A stretch of 36,179 nt of DNA. Source: JANLUX01 sp031366005 (lineage in GTDB: Bacteria > Bacteroidota > Bacteroidia > AKYH767-A > OLB10). The stretch is from contig JANLZB010000053.1 in the NCBI GenBank assembly GCA_031366005.1, positions 1 to 36,179 of the forward strand. The letters run 5' to 3'. The notes below the pieces were generated by a model. The model saw only the letters and a list, made by a program, of their open reading frames with translations. It was not told where the DNA came from and made no database searches. The translations under genes and the position numbers were made by a program. Below are positions 8,601-14,878 of this stretch, in pieces. Each line of letters begins with the position of its first letter. Position 1 is the first letter of the stretch.

Positions 8601-8856
8601 ACATGTTCAACAAAACAATTCGGTTCTTGTTTACCCGAATCCTGCAAAAGACCAAATCAATTTCAAACTACCCTCTCAAAACAAAACATTTGATTTGATG
8701 ATTGCTGATTTATTCGGAAGACAAGTTTACCATGCAAAAGAGAACGGTGATTTTGTTTCTATTGCAACTTCAAAAATTGGTGAGGGTGTTTTTGTTTATA
8801 GCATAACCGATGAGAACAATAAAAACTATTTCGGAAAAATTATTCTCATAAAATAA
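5617..8856 (+). CDS. Secreted beta-propeller protein with T9SS type A sorting domain
   Basis: This protein of about 1079 residues is exported and probably surface-attached. The ATG at 5617 gives a clean signal peptide (MNNKPKPSYIAFTACFILF, then NVHNCFSQ); a TTG eight codons upstream would only add a polar leader. Residues 30-625 are repeats such as DSSDIWVATQGGVSRF, GNKWFGGDDHLYKFDG and GHIWFATGSGAIYYDG, the pattern of two-component-regulator propeller (Reg_prop) blades, but with no kinase part. About 635-722 (ITGTTYYDANINGVLDTADI) is a SdrD/carboxypeptidase-regulatory-like beta domain. About 849-965 (DPNDKV...LIYTIRFQNTGTDTA) matches the conserved domain often found just before Bacteroidota sorting tails. 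The last 75 residues contain VYPNPAKDQINF and end YFGKIILIK, a type A T9SS signal. The ligand is unknown. The 3' end is 9 bases from the convergent Kazal gene. Confidence 0.88.
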   Translation: MNNKPKPSYIAFTACFILFNVHNCFSQVINFTTSYLINGIAVDSSDIWVATQGGVSRFNFATNQKTIYTAGNSGLLGNIMNCVLLDASGNKWFGGDDHLYKFDGYTWSSYKNLNNGDVVGQVKNLKQDILGRILFMNSNGSLVIKDGVIDSSIYYSQIPTLITPYDFDVDTLGHIWFATGSGAIYYDGLNWTKYDTVFAQDDVRAIQVDKNGIVWATVQSPNPVFYGLYKFDGISWTYVPGGSGASHGKIYVDENNNKYFFNNQVSGVFKYNDSSWTVYNHSSGQIAGNPVTALFVKDSILYTGTAYTGNGPAESVYAYGGTGLNLYSINAFDLPENYYVSLDIGPNNLIYAGNYSGFTISNGITFQNIPSPAGMGFSGKIKIDHSGNVWGIIEKYNPDTNFIGKYDGNSWTLFYNSGVLHDFTVDPSGNVWYGGSDGLIKYDGISFQTYPILDTMAFQGHGEAYRLCADTAGNIWFGDYYSLGKFNGTNIILYNYHTLPFMSHYNNFFIQSDKHGNVWAFAANNDLIKFDGSGWAIFNTGNLGYSVNQYYCDIDDDGSSLWVSTNNGIIKYDGVNFTYYDSDIYHLGCVDNYVFGIGDIAKDVNGNIWYTGQDFIGVFNPDGIEKLEIEPEPEITGTTYYDANINGVLDTADIGLPQQTLLLQPDSVFRLSNSTGKYVFYGDTGNYTISNLISPGWLLTSAFNPYNVLADSVYNCCYDFGLQPQTVLHQMNLSLINTQSRCNTIVPFGIDIYNSGTVPENVRCYFVKDSLIGFANSTPAITSSSDDTLFWDINGCAPFSHHQVLLQLQMPNQNNAGDTLNFKGGVISLTNGSIFDTDSINDVVTCAYDPNDKVARPVGVDAPHYTLMNDTLIYTIRFQNTGTDTALTVAIYDTLDANLDMNTFQFIASSHTVDVKYDAKGRLRFAFYSIQLPDSNTAEIASHGFVRYSIKAKQSTPDYTLVNNTAFILFDYNVPVVTNTAFNTLVIQIPTVGLPHVQQNNSVLVYPNPAKDQINFKLPSQNKTFDLMIADLFGRQVYHAKENGDFVSIATSKIGEGVFVYSITDENNKNYFGKIILIK

Positions 8857-8865
8857 AGAGAAGTT

Positions 8866-9354
8866 TTACTTATTACTACTCTTATAAAACTTCTTCACCT
8901 GTTGATCGCCATTCAGATTAAGAACGATGAGATAAATACCATGTTCAAAACTGCTCACTTCGGATATAGAACGTTCAGTTAACCCTTTATTGAAAAAAAA
9001 TTGATTGGTATAATAAACATGTCCATAAACATCATATATACTTATGCTCATATTACCTGCATTGCGCATATAAACCTGTAAGCGCAAATAAAATTCCACG
9101 AAAGTGGGATCAATTACATAATCAAATTCCACGCAAGAACCTTCCCCCCAACTATTCAATCCTCCTCTGTAATAAGCTGCACATTCATTACGGTACGTAT
9201 TCCCATCACAACCGCAAACAGGAAAATAAGGATCGGTACAACCTAAATAATTTGGATCTGGCTGCCTTAAAGGATCTTTACATGGTTGAGCAAGACAATC
9301 AGAGGAAAGACATCTCAAAAATAAAATTGACAGTATAAGAATTGAAGTTTTCAT
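8866..9354 (-). CDS. Secreted Kazal-type (protease inhibitor-like) protein
   Basis: This 162-residue protein starts with a signal peptide (MKTSILILSILFLRCLSSDC, LA|Q). The mature N-terminus has six cysteines at 25, 39, 47, 49, 58 and 74, and the segment PVCGCDGNTYRNECAAYY has the C-x-C-D-G-x-T-Y-x-N-x-C core of Kazal domains, which classically bind and block serine proteases. The C-terminal 75 residues resemble a T9SS type A tail (MSISIYDVYGHVYY, HGIYLIVLNLNGDQQVKKFY) but lack the usual Y-P-N-P opening, so surface sorting is likely rather than certain. Inhibitory activity is inferred from the fold; some Kazal-like domains act only as structural modules. The gene lies 29 bases downstream of sdhB on the same strand and could be co-transcribed, though the functions are unrelated. 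Confidence 0.78.
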   Translation of the reverse strand: MKTSILILSILFLRCLSSDCLAQPCKDPLRQPDPNYLGCTDPYFPVCGCDGNTYRNECAAYYRGGLNSWGEGSCVEFDYVIDPTFVEFYLRLQVYMRNAGNMSISIYDVYGHVYYTNQFFFNKGLTERSISEVSSFEHGIYLIVLNLNGDQQVKKFYKSSNK

Positions 9355-9383
9355 ATTTACTTATGCATCATAATGCATACCAA

Positions 9384-10142
9384 CTATTCTTTCCCCACTA
9401 ATTTAGCAACAGTATATTCACGATTCATGCGAGCAATGGTTTCCAGCGAAATTGATTTAGGACATTCTACTTCACAAGCTCCGGTTACTGAGCAATTGCC
9501 AAAACCTTCGTTGTCCATCTGTGCAACCATATTTAACACACGTTGTTCGCGTTCAATCTTTCCCTGAGGCAATAAAGCAAGCTGCGAAACTTTGGCTGCA
9601 ACAAATAACATGGCTGAGGAATTTTTACAGGTTGCAACACAGGCTCCGCAACCAATACATGCAGCTGCGTCAAAGGCTTCATCAGCATCATGCTTAGGAA
9701 TAGGAATTGCATTTGCATCCACTGCATTACCTGTATTGATAGAAATAAAACCTCCTGCTGCAATAATGCGGTCAAATGATGAACGATCCACCGTTAAGTC
9801 TTTAATAACAGGAAATGATTTTGCTCTCCACGGTTCAACCACAATGGTGTCGCCATCTTTAAATGAACGCATGTGCAACTGGCAAGTTGTAACTCCTTTC
9901 ACAGGTCCATGAGGACGGCCATTGATAAACATGCTGCACATTCCGCAAATACCTTCACGGCAATCGTGATCAAAAGCAATCGGATCATCTCCCTTATTAA
10001 TCAACTGTTCATTGAGCACATCAAACATTTCAAGGAAAGACATATCGGGTGAAATGTCAGTTACCTTATATTCAATAAGGTTGCCCTTATCGTGTGTGTT
10101 TTTCTGTCGCCAGACTTTAAGTGTGAGATTCATACTATTCAT
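9384..10142 (-). CDS. sdhB: Succinate dehydrogenase / fumarate reductase iron-sulfur subunit
   Basis: This 252-residue protein carries electrons between the flavoprotein SdhA and the membrane quinone subunit, on the cytoplasmic side. The [2Fe-2S] ligands are in DHDCREGICGMCSMF (Cys61, 66, 69) with Cys87. The [4Fe-4S] and [3Fe-4S] clusters use CIGCGACVATC (162, 165, 168, 172) and Cys217, 223 and 227 in NCSVTGACEVECPKS. All expected ligands are present and the length is normal. Start choice is between ATG 10142 and ATG 10133 (MNLTLKVWRQ), and the second is the usual N-terminus in relatives. The gene is unusual in standing alone: divergent DUF502 lies upstream and a secreted Kazal protein downstream, whereas sdhC-sdhA normally precede sdhB. 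Confidence 0.96.
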   Translation of the reverse strand: MNSMNLTLKVWRQKNTHDKGNLIEYKVTDISPDMSFLEMFDVLNEQLINKGDDPIAFDHDCREGICGMCSMFINGRPHGPVKGVTTCQLHMRSFKDGDTIVVEPWRAKSFPVIKDLTVDRSSFDRIIAAGGFISINTGNAVDANAIPIPKHDADEAFDAAACIGCGACVATCKNSSAMLFVAAKVSQLALLPQGKIEREQRVLNMVAQMDNEGFGNCSVTGACEVECPKSISLETIARMNREYTVAKLVGKE

Positions 10143-10160
10143 TTATGAGACTTTAGGTAT

Positions 10161-10190
10161 GATTCTAAAATAAGAATCACCACAAAACTA
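10161..10190 (-). promoter_or_regulatory. sdhB -7 box with a perfect inverted repeat at the predicted start site
   Basis: The minus strand reads TAGTTTTG at 10183-10190, a full -7 box. Just downstream, 10161-10178, lies GATTCT-AAAATA-AGAATC, a perfect 6-bp inverted repeat that covers the expected transcription start about 7 bases past the box. This could be an operator for sdhB or a small 5' hairpin in its leader. Confidence 0.42.
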
Positions 10191-10261
10191 AATGCAAATT
10201 TAATGTGGATTATTTCCCTTTTCAATCTTTCTGATATTTGCACCTTAAGTCCGCCAATATT

Positions 10262-10846
10262 ATGATGAAAAAATTAATTAACTATTTTCTGCAGGGATTA
10301 TTATTTGTTGTTCCCACAGTAGTAACATTCTATGTACTTGTTCAGGCAATCATCTGGATGGACAATCTCTTATATATAAGTATTCCGGTTCACATTCCGG
10401 GAACTGACAGCCTGCACATTCCTGGTCTTGGTATATTGATAATACTGGTTTCAATTACCATTCTGGGTTATATAGGAACGCGATTTGTCCGCAATCCCTT
10501 CTTTCACATATTTGAAACAATGATGGAACGGACTCCCCTTTTAAAAGTGATTTACTCTTCAGTAAAAGATCTGATTGAAGCTTTTGTAGGAGAAAAGAAA
10601 CGTTTTACACAACCCGTGCTTGTAACGGTAAACAATTCTCCAAACATTCAGCGCATTGGTTTTATTACTCATGATAAGTTAATGCACATTGGCTTGAACG
10701 AAGAGAAGCTTGCTGTGTATCTTCCCTTTTCTTATGGATTTAATGGGCAGCTGATGATTGTAGATGCTATTAATGTTACCAAATTAAACGTATCAGGAAC
10801 CGAGATGATGAAGTTTGTAATTTCAGGCGGTGTAACTGAAATTTAG
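10262..10846 (+). CDS. DUF502 family inner-membrane protein
   Basis: The protein has 194 residues from ATG 10262 (an ATG follows at 10265; a TTG at 10238 would add eight polar residues and falls inside a near-consensus -7 box, so it is unlikely). Two hydrophobic helices, YFLQGLLFVVPTVVTFYVLV and GLGILIILVSITILGYIGTR, sit in the N-terminal third. They are followed by RNPFFHIFETMMERTPLLKV and IYSSVKDLIEAF, the conserved core of DUF502 proteins, and a soluble beta-rich C-terminal half (IGFITHD, VYLPFSYGFNGQLMIVDA). The family is widespread in bacteria and also has plant relatives; its biochemical role is not established. The sequence ends GGVTEI. The next gene follows after 34 bases and may be co-transcribed. 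Confidence 0.88.
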   Translation: MMKKLINYFLQGLLFVVPTVVTFYVLVQAIIWMDNLLYISIPVHIPGTDSLHIPGLGILIILVSITILGYIGTRFVRNPFFHIFETMMERTPLLKVIYSSVKDLIEAFVGEKKRFTQPVLVTVNNSPNIQRIGFITHDKLMHIGLNEEKLAVYLPFSYGFNGQLMIVDAINVTKLNVSGTEMMKFVISGGVTEI

Positions 10847-10880
10847 GTGTAATTAAAAACTGTAAAAAAATAATATTACA

Positions 10881-11537
10881 ATGAAAAAATTTATTATACT
10901 CAGCGTTATTTTTCTTTCGTTCTATTGTGTAAGTGCGCAAAAAATAACTATCACTGCAGGATCTGAAAATCTGGGTGGTGGAAATAATCCTGCATTCCTG
11001 GTTTTTATTCCGCATGTGAATGCAAAAACAGTTGAAAAGAAATGGACAAGTTTTTTAAAAGATTACCATGCGAAAGTTAAATCATCAAAAGATGAAATCA
11101 CTGCCCAGAATTTTGTTTTGCGAGATAAAGATACTTTGCAGGTATTTTCACGCATTGCTGAAAAAGAAGATGGTGTTATGTTGAGTGCAGCCTTTTCAAG
11201 GCAGGGAATTTTTATTTCATCTGAAAATTCACAATCTGATTATGATATAATTTCAAAAATGCTTCATGATTTTGCTTTGCCGGTTGCAAAGGATGGTCTT
11301 GATAAAAAGATTGAAGCAGCCTCTTCAGAATTGTCAGCAAAAGAAAAAGAGCGTGATAATCTTGTTAACCGCAATGCGCAATTGCGGAAAAAAAATGAAA
11401 AACTAAAAGAAGAGATGATTGACAACGAACGTGAAATTAATGATAATGAAAATAAAATTGGTAATTTAAAAGATGCGATTGACAAACAAAAAAATGCGGC
11501 TGATGAAATCAAGTCGAAATCAAAAGATATTGATTAG
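10881..11537 (+). CDS. Exported protein with C-terminal coiled coil, unknown function
   Basis: This 218-residue protein was not recognised. It starts with a good signal peptide (MKKFIILSVIFLSFYCVSA|Q). Residues 20-135 form a compact mixed domain (ITITAGSENLGGGNNPAFLV, FVLRDKDTLQVFSRIAEKE). Residues about 143-212 are a continuous charged heptad-like helix, LDKKIEAASSELSAKEKERD onwards, ending in KSKSKDID. No lipobox, no T9SS tail and no transmembrane helix are seen after the signal, so it is probably periplasmic, perhaps oligomeric through the coiled coil. The position 34 bases after the DUF502 membrane protein suggests a shared transcript and possibly a shared envelope role (inference). Its stop codon overlaps that of the convergent YfhO gene by three bases. 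Confidence 0.72.
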   Translation: MKKFIILSVIFLSFYCVSAQKITITAGSENLGGGNNPAFLVFIPHVNAKTVEKKWTSFLKDYHAKVKSSKDEITAQNFVLRDKDTLQVFSRIAEKEDGVMLSAAFSRQGIFISSENSQSDYDIISKMLHDFALPVAKDGLDKKIEAASSELSAKEKERDNLVNRNAQLRKKNEKLKEEMIDNEREINDNENKIGNLKDAIDKQKNAADEIKSKSKDID

Positions 11538-13696
11538 CCAGCATCTGATCTCCTATTAGTGCTTCTTTCTTCTTTTTTATAAATCATTATTAAAGTAAAA
11601 ATTAAACTTAACAAAGTGATATAAAGACATACAACCACACTTTTGTTTTGATAGCTGAATGTTATTTCGTGATTGCCGGATGGTATAATAGAACTGATGA
11701 ATAAATAATTGCTTGTATAACTTTTTACTTCATGATTATCAATTTTTACCTGCCATCCTTTTACATGTTGCTGTAATAAAGTTAGCCATTGATCAATTGC
11801 AGTATGCGTTTTTATTTTTATTTGGTTGGGGCCAAATGATGAGATTTGAAATTGTGCAGAGGAATCTTTTTCAAAATGGTTAGATGCTGAAATAAGTTCA
11901 GCTTGGCCATCTGAAATATATAAATGTGTGTGATTATTTGCAATAAGCAATGTGTCCAAAATTGTATCACGATATGCGGTTCCAGAAGCAGAAAAATAAA
12001 GTAATGGATTTTCTAAAACATATTTTGCCTGTGGTGATGATTCAAATAAATAATAGAGTGGTGACTGATATGAATTATATCCTTGCCAGTAAGGTTGTTT
12101 ATACCATATTCCAAGATTGAGCCATAACTGACCGATAGAATTTTCACGATCTTTAAATTGTTGCATTGGCTGCAACGAAGGAACAGGAAAATTTTTTGGA
12201 AGCTGATTTATTTTTTCATGCAATGCCACCGGTTTGTCATCATTAACCACGGTGATAGGATTATTAACAAGCGTGGCAACACAAAGATCAAATGCAGCAA
12301 ACCAGGGCAAAAGCGAAGTAAAATTCTTACTCCGGTTAAATACAATCATTACAATAATTAAAAATATTAACTGCCATATTCCCTGTATGAAAATGCTTTC
12401 ACAAAAATCCAATGAGTTTATATATTCATTCCATGAAAAAAAATTGGGAACAGAAATATCATGTGCAAGATTAGAAGAAGCATAAATAATTCCTCCGCTT
12501 ATCAATAATGCAATAACAATAAAAACAATGTTCACGATTTTTTTGTTTTGCTGCTGCTTCAAAATATTTATCCAGCCAATGGCAGAACAAACAATAAACA
12601 AAATCAATGCAAATAAGCGGAAAAGGCTTGGTGCTCTAAAACGATCAAACAACGGAATTAAATAATAAAACCAACTTCTTAATGGTGTGGCATCGCCAAA
12701 TGCAAGAAATAAAAAAAACAATCCGGAAAGGAAAAGTATGATATCTTTTTTCGTTCTGCATTTGATGAGAAAAAAAATTAATCCTGCCAAAGCCAACCAA
12801 CCAAAATAGCCATTGCTCATGCTGATGTCAGTATTAAACAACTCAGCATTTTTAACTGAAGCAAGTGGAAATATCCATGACAATAATGCTTTAGGGCCAA
12901 AAGGATTTGATAAAACGAAATTTAACTCCTGCGAATTAGATCTTACGGAAGCGGAGAGGTTCGTGATAACAGATGCTATTGAAACAGCATTTGTAAGAAT
13001 AAGCATTACACCAAATAAAAAATATTCTTTTATCAATAAATTAAATTTTTCCTTTGCCCTCCATGCATTATATAAATGAACAAACATCATTACAATGAGT
13101 GCGTATGCAGTGGTAATAACAAAAGCAGGATAGCCACCGGTGAGCAACATAAAAAATGAAAGTGTTGATCTGAATAAATCTTTTCTGTTTCCTCTCTGTT
13201 GAAATCGTAAAAAATAATAAAGCACAAATGGAATCCAGCTTCCGCTGATGACCCACGTTAAATGTTGTGCATTACCTGAAAAAAATCCGCAAAGCATATA
13301 ACACAATGCCACAGCAAGTGCAATCCTTGTTTCATTAACAAAATATTTTGCGAGCAGATACATTCCAACTCCTGCAAGAAAAACATGGAGCAGAAATTCA
13401 ATCTGTATCCAGTAAATATTATAACCAAACAAACCTCCTATCAGCCACACAAAAGGATACCATGCTCCGCTTTGAGGATCAGCATGTATTGGATAACCTA
13501 AGTGTACATACGGATTCCATAATGGTAGATGTCCGTTCTGCAGGCATTCTCCTATATAATATCTCCATGCAAAATACTGATCAGTGAGATCGTACTTCAT
13601 ACAATGCTGCATAAATGCTACCGGTGCAAAAGCAATAACTGCACATATTAAAAGAAAGAAATAATGAAAATATTTGCTTGATAACCGCATTGACAT
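11534..13696 (-). CDS. YfhO-family polytopic membrane protein
   Basis: This 720-residue protein has about 11-13 hydrophobic helices spread over residues 10-460, a short soluble C-terminal domain, and a final helix (VVCLYITLLSLIFTLIMIYK). The N-terminal pattern DLTDQYFAWRYYIGECLQNG followed by LPLWNPYVHLGYPIHADPQS is the signature of YfhO-like proteins, relatives of GT-C glycosyltransferases; the acidic DLTDQ after helix 1 is where GT-C enzymes place the catalytic Asp. In Bacillus, YfhO glycosylates lipoteichoic acid; Bacteroidota lack that polymer, so the acceptor here is unknown. The start is ATG 13696 (a second ATG lies two codons in), with a -7 box TATTTTTG 15 bases upstream. The gene is convergent with the coiled-coil gene and divergent from tdh. 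Confidence 0.87.
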   Translation of the reverse strand: MSMRLSSKYFHYFFLLICAVIAFAPVAFMQHCMKYDLTDQYFAWRYYIGECLQNGHLPLWNPYVHLGYPIHADPQSGAWYPFVWLIGGLFGYNIYWIQIEFLLHVFLAGVGMYLLAKYFVNETRIALAVALCYMLCGFFSGNAQHLTWVISGSWIPFVLYYFLRFQQRGNRKDLFRSTLSFFMLLTGGYPAFVITTAYALIVMMFVHLYNAWRAKEKFNLLIKEYFLFGVMLILTNAVSIASVITNLSASVRSNSQELNFVLSNPFGPKALLSWIFPLASVKNAELFNTDISMSNGYFGWLALAGLIFFLIKCRTKKDIILFLSGLFFLFLAFGDATPLRSWFYYLIPLFDRFRAPSLFRLFALILFIVCSAIGWINILKQQQNKKIVNIVFIVIALLISGGIIYASSNLAHDISVPNFFSWNEYINSLDFCESIFIQGIWQLIFLIIVMIVFNRSKNFTSLLPWFAAFDLCVATLVNNPITVVNDDKPVALHEKINQLPKNFPVPSLQPMQQFKDRENSIGQLWLNLGIWYKQPYWQGYNSYQSPLYYLFESSPQAKYVLENPLLYFSASGTAYRDTILDTLLIANNHTHLYISDGQAELISASNHFEKDSSAQFQISSFGPNQIKIKTHTAIDQWLTLLQQHVKGWQVKIDNHEVKSYTSNYLFISSIIPSGNHEITFSYQNKSVVVCLYITLLSLIFTLIMIYKKEERSTNRRSDAG

Positions 13697-13710
13697 TGTA
13701 CTTCAGCCGC

Positions 13711-13718
13711 CAAAAATA
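13711..13718 (-). promoter_or_regulatory. -7 box of the YfhO-family gene
   Basis: The minus strand reads TATTTTTG, matching TAnnTTTG, ending 15 bases before the ATG at 13696. The leader would be under ten bases, similar to the divergent tdh promoter. No TTG was found at the ideal spacing. Confidence 0.48.
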
Positions 13719-13741
13719 AAGAACACACAATGGCATTAACA

Positions 13742-13772
13742 TTGAAGCGGTGCTTATTAAATTATATTTTTG
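13742..13772 (+). promoter_or_regulatory. tdh promoter
   Basis: TTG (13742-13744), 20 bases, then TATTTTTG (13765-13772) is a near-ideal Bacteroidota promoter. The ATG of tdh is at 13785, so the transcript would have a leader of only about 5-8 bases, practically leaderless. This also rules out the TTG codon at 13770 as the start, since it is part of the -7 box. Confidence 0.65.
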
Positions 13773-13784
13773 CACACTGTTATT

Positions 13785-14762
13785 ATGAATAAAAAAGATA
13801 AAATACTGGTACTTGGTTCTGCCGGACAAATAGGTACAGATTTAGTTACTACACTGCGTGAACAAATGGGTGGAGATAATATTATTGCTTCAGATGTAAA
13901 AGATCAGCAGGGATATTTAAGGGAGAGCGGACCTTTTTGCATTTTGGATGTTTTGGATGGGGCTTCAGTGGCTGATACTATCCGTAAGTATGAGGTAACA
14001 CAAGTTTATTTGCTTGCTGCTCTCTTGAGTGCCGTTGCTGAGAAGAAGATGAAATCAGCATGGCGTTTAAATATGGAAGGGCTTTTTAATATTCTGGATA
14101 TTGCAAAAGAAAACCCTGCGCTTAAAGTTTTCTGGCCAAGTTCTATAGCAGTTTTCGGACCCACAACACCCAAACAAAATACTCCGCAGTACACCGTAAT
14201 GGAACCATCTACTGTTTATGGAATAAGTAAATTAGCCGGTGAACGCTGGTGCGAATATTATCATCAGAAATTTGGAGTGGACGTACGCAGCATCCGCTAT
14301 CCGGGTTTAATCAGCTACAAGGCACATCCCGGAGGAGGCACTACTGATTATGCTGTGGATATTTTTATGCAGGCACTGGAGCATCACGCTTATACATGCT
14401 TTTTAAAAGAAGACACTACATTACCAATGATGTATATGCCTGATGGCATAAGGGCAACAATGCAACTGATGAATGCACCGTCAGAAAAAATTAAAATCAG
14501 GAGCAGCTATAGTGTTACAGGAATGAGCTTTAACCCAAAAGAAATTGCTGCAGCAATAAAAAAACATATACCTGATTTCACCATTTCCTATGAGCCGGAT
14601 TTCCGTCAGGAGATTGCTGATACATGGCCGCAAAGCATTGATGATAAAGAAGCACAAAATGACTGGGGATGGAAACCTGAATTTGATCTGGAATCCATGA
14701 CAAAAGACATGCTGCAACATTTGCGTGCACAAAAACTGCAGGAACAATCATTGCTGCATTAA
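13785..14762 (+). CDS. tdh: L-threonine 3-dehydrogenase, SDR (epimerase-like) type
   Basis: The protein has 325 residues from ATG 13785. It oxidises L-threonine with NAD+ to 2-amino-3-oxobutyrate, the first step of threonine breakdown to glycine and acetyl-CoA. It belongs to the short-chain dehydrogenase/epimerase superfamily, not the zinc-dependent Tdh of E. coli. Evidence: the Rossmann motif GSAGQIG at 11-17, the catalytic pair in VYGISK (Tyr145, Lys149), and segments typical of this subfamily, including SIRYPGLISYKAHPGGGTTD, DYAVDIF and ADTWPQSIDD...DWGWKP near the C-terminus. It ends QEQSLLH. No kbl (glycine C-acetyltransferase), the usual pathway partner, lies beside it. The 3' end is followed within 12 bases by a long palindromic repeat. 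Confidence 0.93.
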   Translation: MNKKDKILVLGSAGQIGTDLVTTLREQMGGDNIIASDVKDQQGYLRESGPFCILDVLDGASVADTIRKYEVTQVYLLAALLSAVAEKKMKSAWRLNMEGLFNILDIAKENPALKVFWPSSIAVFGPTTPKQNTPQYTVMEPSTVYGISKLAGERWCEYYHQKFGVDVRSIRYPGLISYKAHPGGGTTDYAVDIFMQALEHHAYTCFLKEDTTLPMMYMPDGIRATMQLMNAPSEKIKIRSSYSVTGMSFNPKEIAAAIKKHIPDFTISYEPDFRQEIADTWPQSIDDKEAQNDWGWKPEFDLESMTKDMLQHLRAQKLQEQSLLH

Positions 14763-14774
14763 TATAAAAATGAC

Positions 14775-14854
14775 CGTCATTGCGAGGAACGAAGCAACCT
14801 GTTTCATAGCGGCAGATTGCTTCGTCCTGATAACTATCGGGACTCGCAATGACG
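14775..14854. repeat. Palindromic intergenic repeat, copy 1, with a nested hairpin
   Basis: The outer arms CGTCATTGCGAGG and CTCGCAATGACG, and the inner GAAGCAACCTG / CAGATTGCTTC, pair around a loop containing TTTCATAGC. The right arm is interrupted by TCCTGATA-AC-TATCGGGA, itself an 8-bp hairpin with one G-T pair. The core matches copy 2 at 17427-17493. Such GTCATTGCGAGG palindromes recur in many bacterial genomes as REP/MITE-like elements. The element fills the gap between tdh and cysS and supplies a spurious in-frame ATG (14849) for cysS. Confidence 0.85.
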
Positions 14855-14878
14855 AAAAAAATAAACTTAATATCTTTT

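Noticed and set aside
9363..9378. ATGCAT-CATA-ATGCAT palindrome between sdhB and the Kazal gene
   Set aside because: Two self-complementary ATGCAT words close together are weak evidence for an operator or terminator; no T run follows.
10238..10261. TTG start for the DUF502 protein
   Set aside because: The TTG is part of a near-consensus -7 box (GATATTTG), and relatives begin close to the MMKKLINYF segment.
14849..14878. An upstream ATG extending cysS by ten residues
   Set aside because: The ATG belongs to the arm of the palindromic repeat; MSQQLYITNSLS from 14879 matches usual cysteinyl-tRNA synthetase N-termini.
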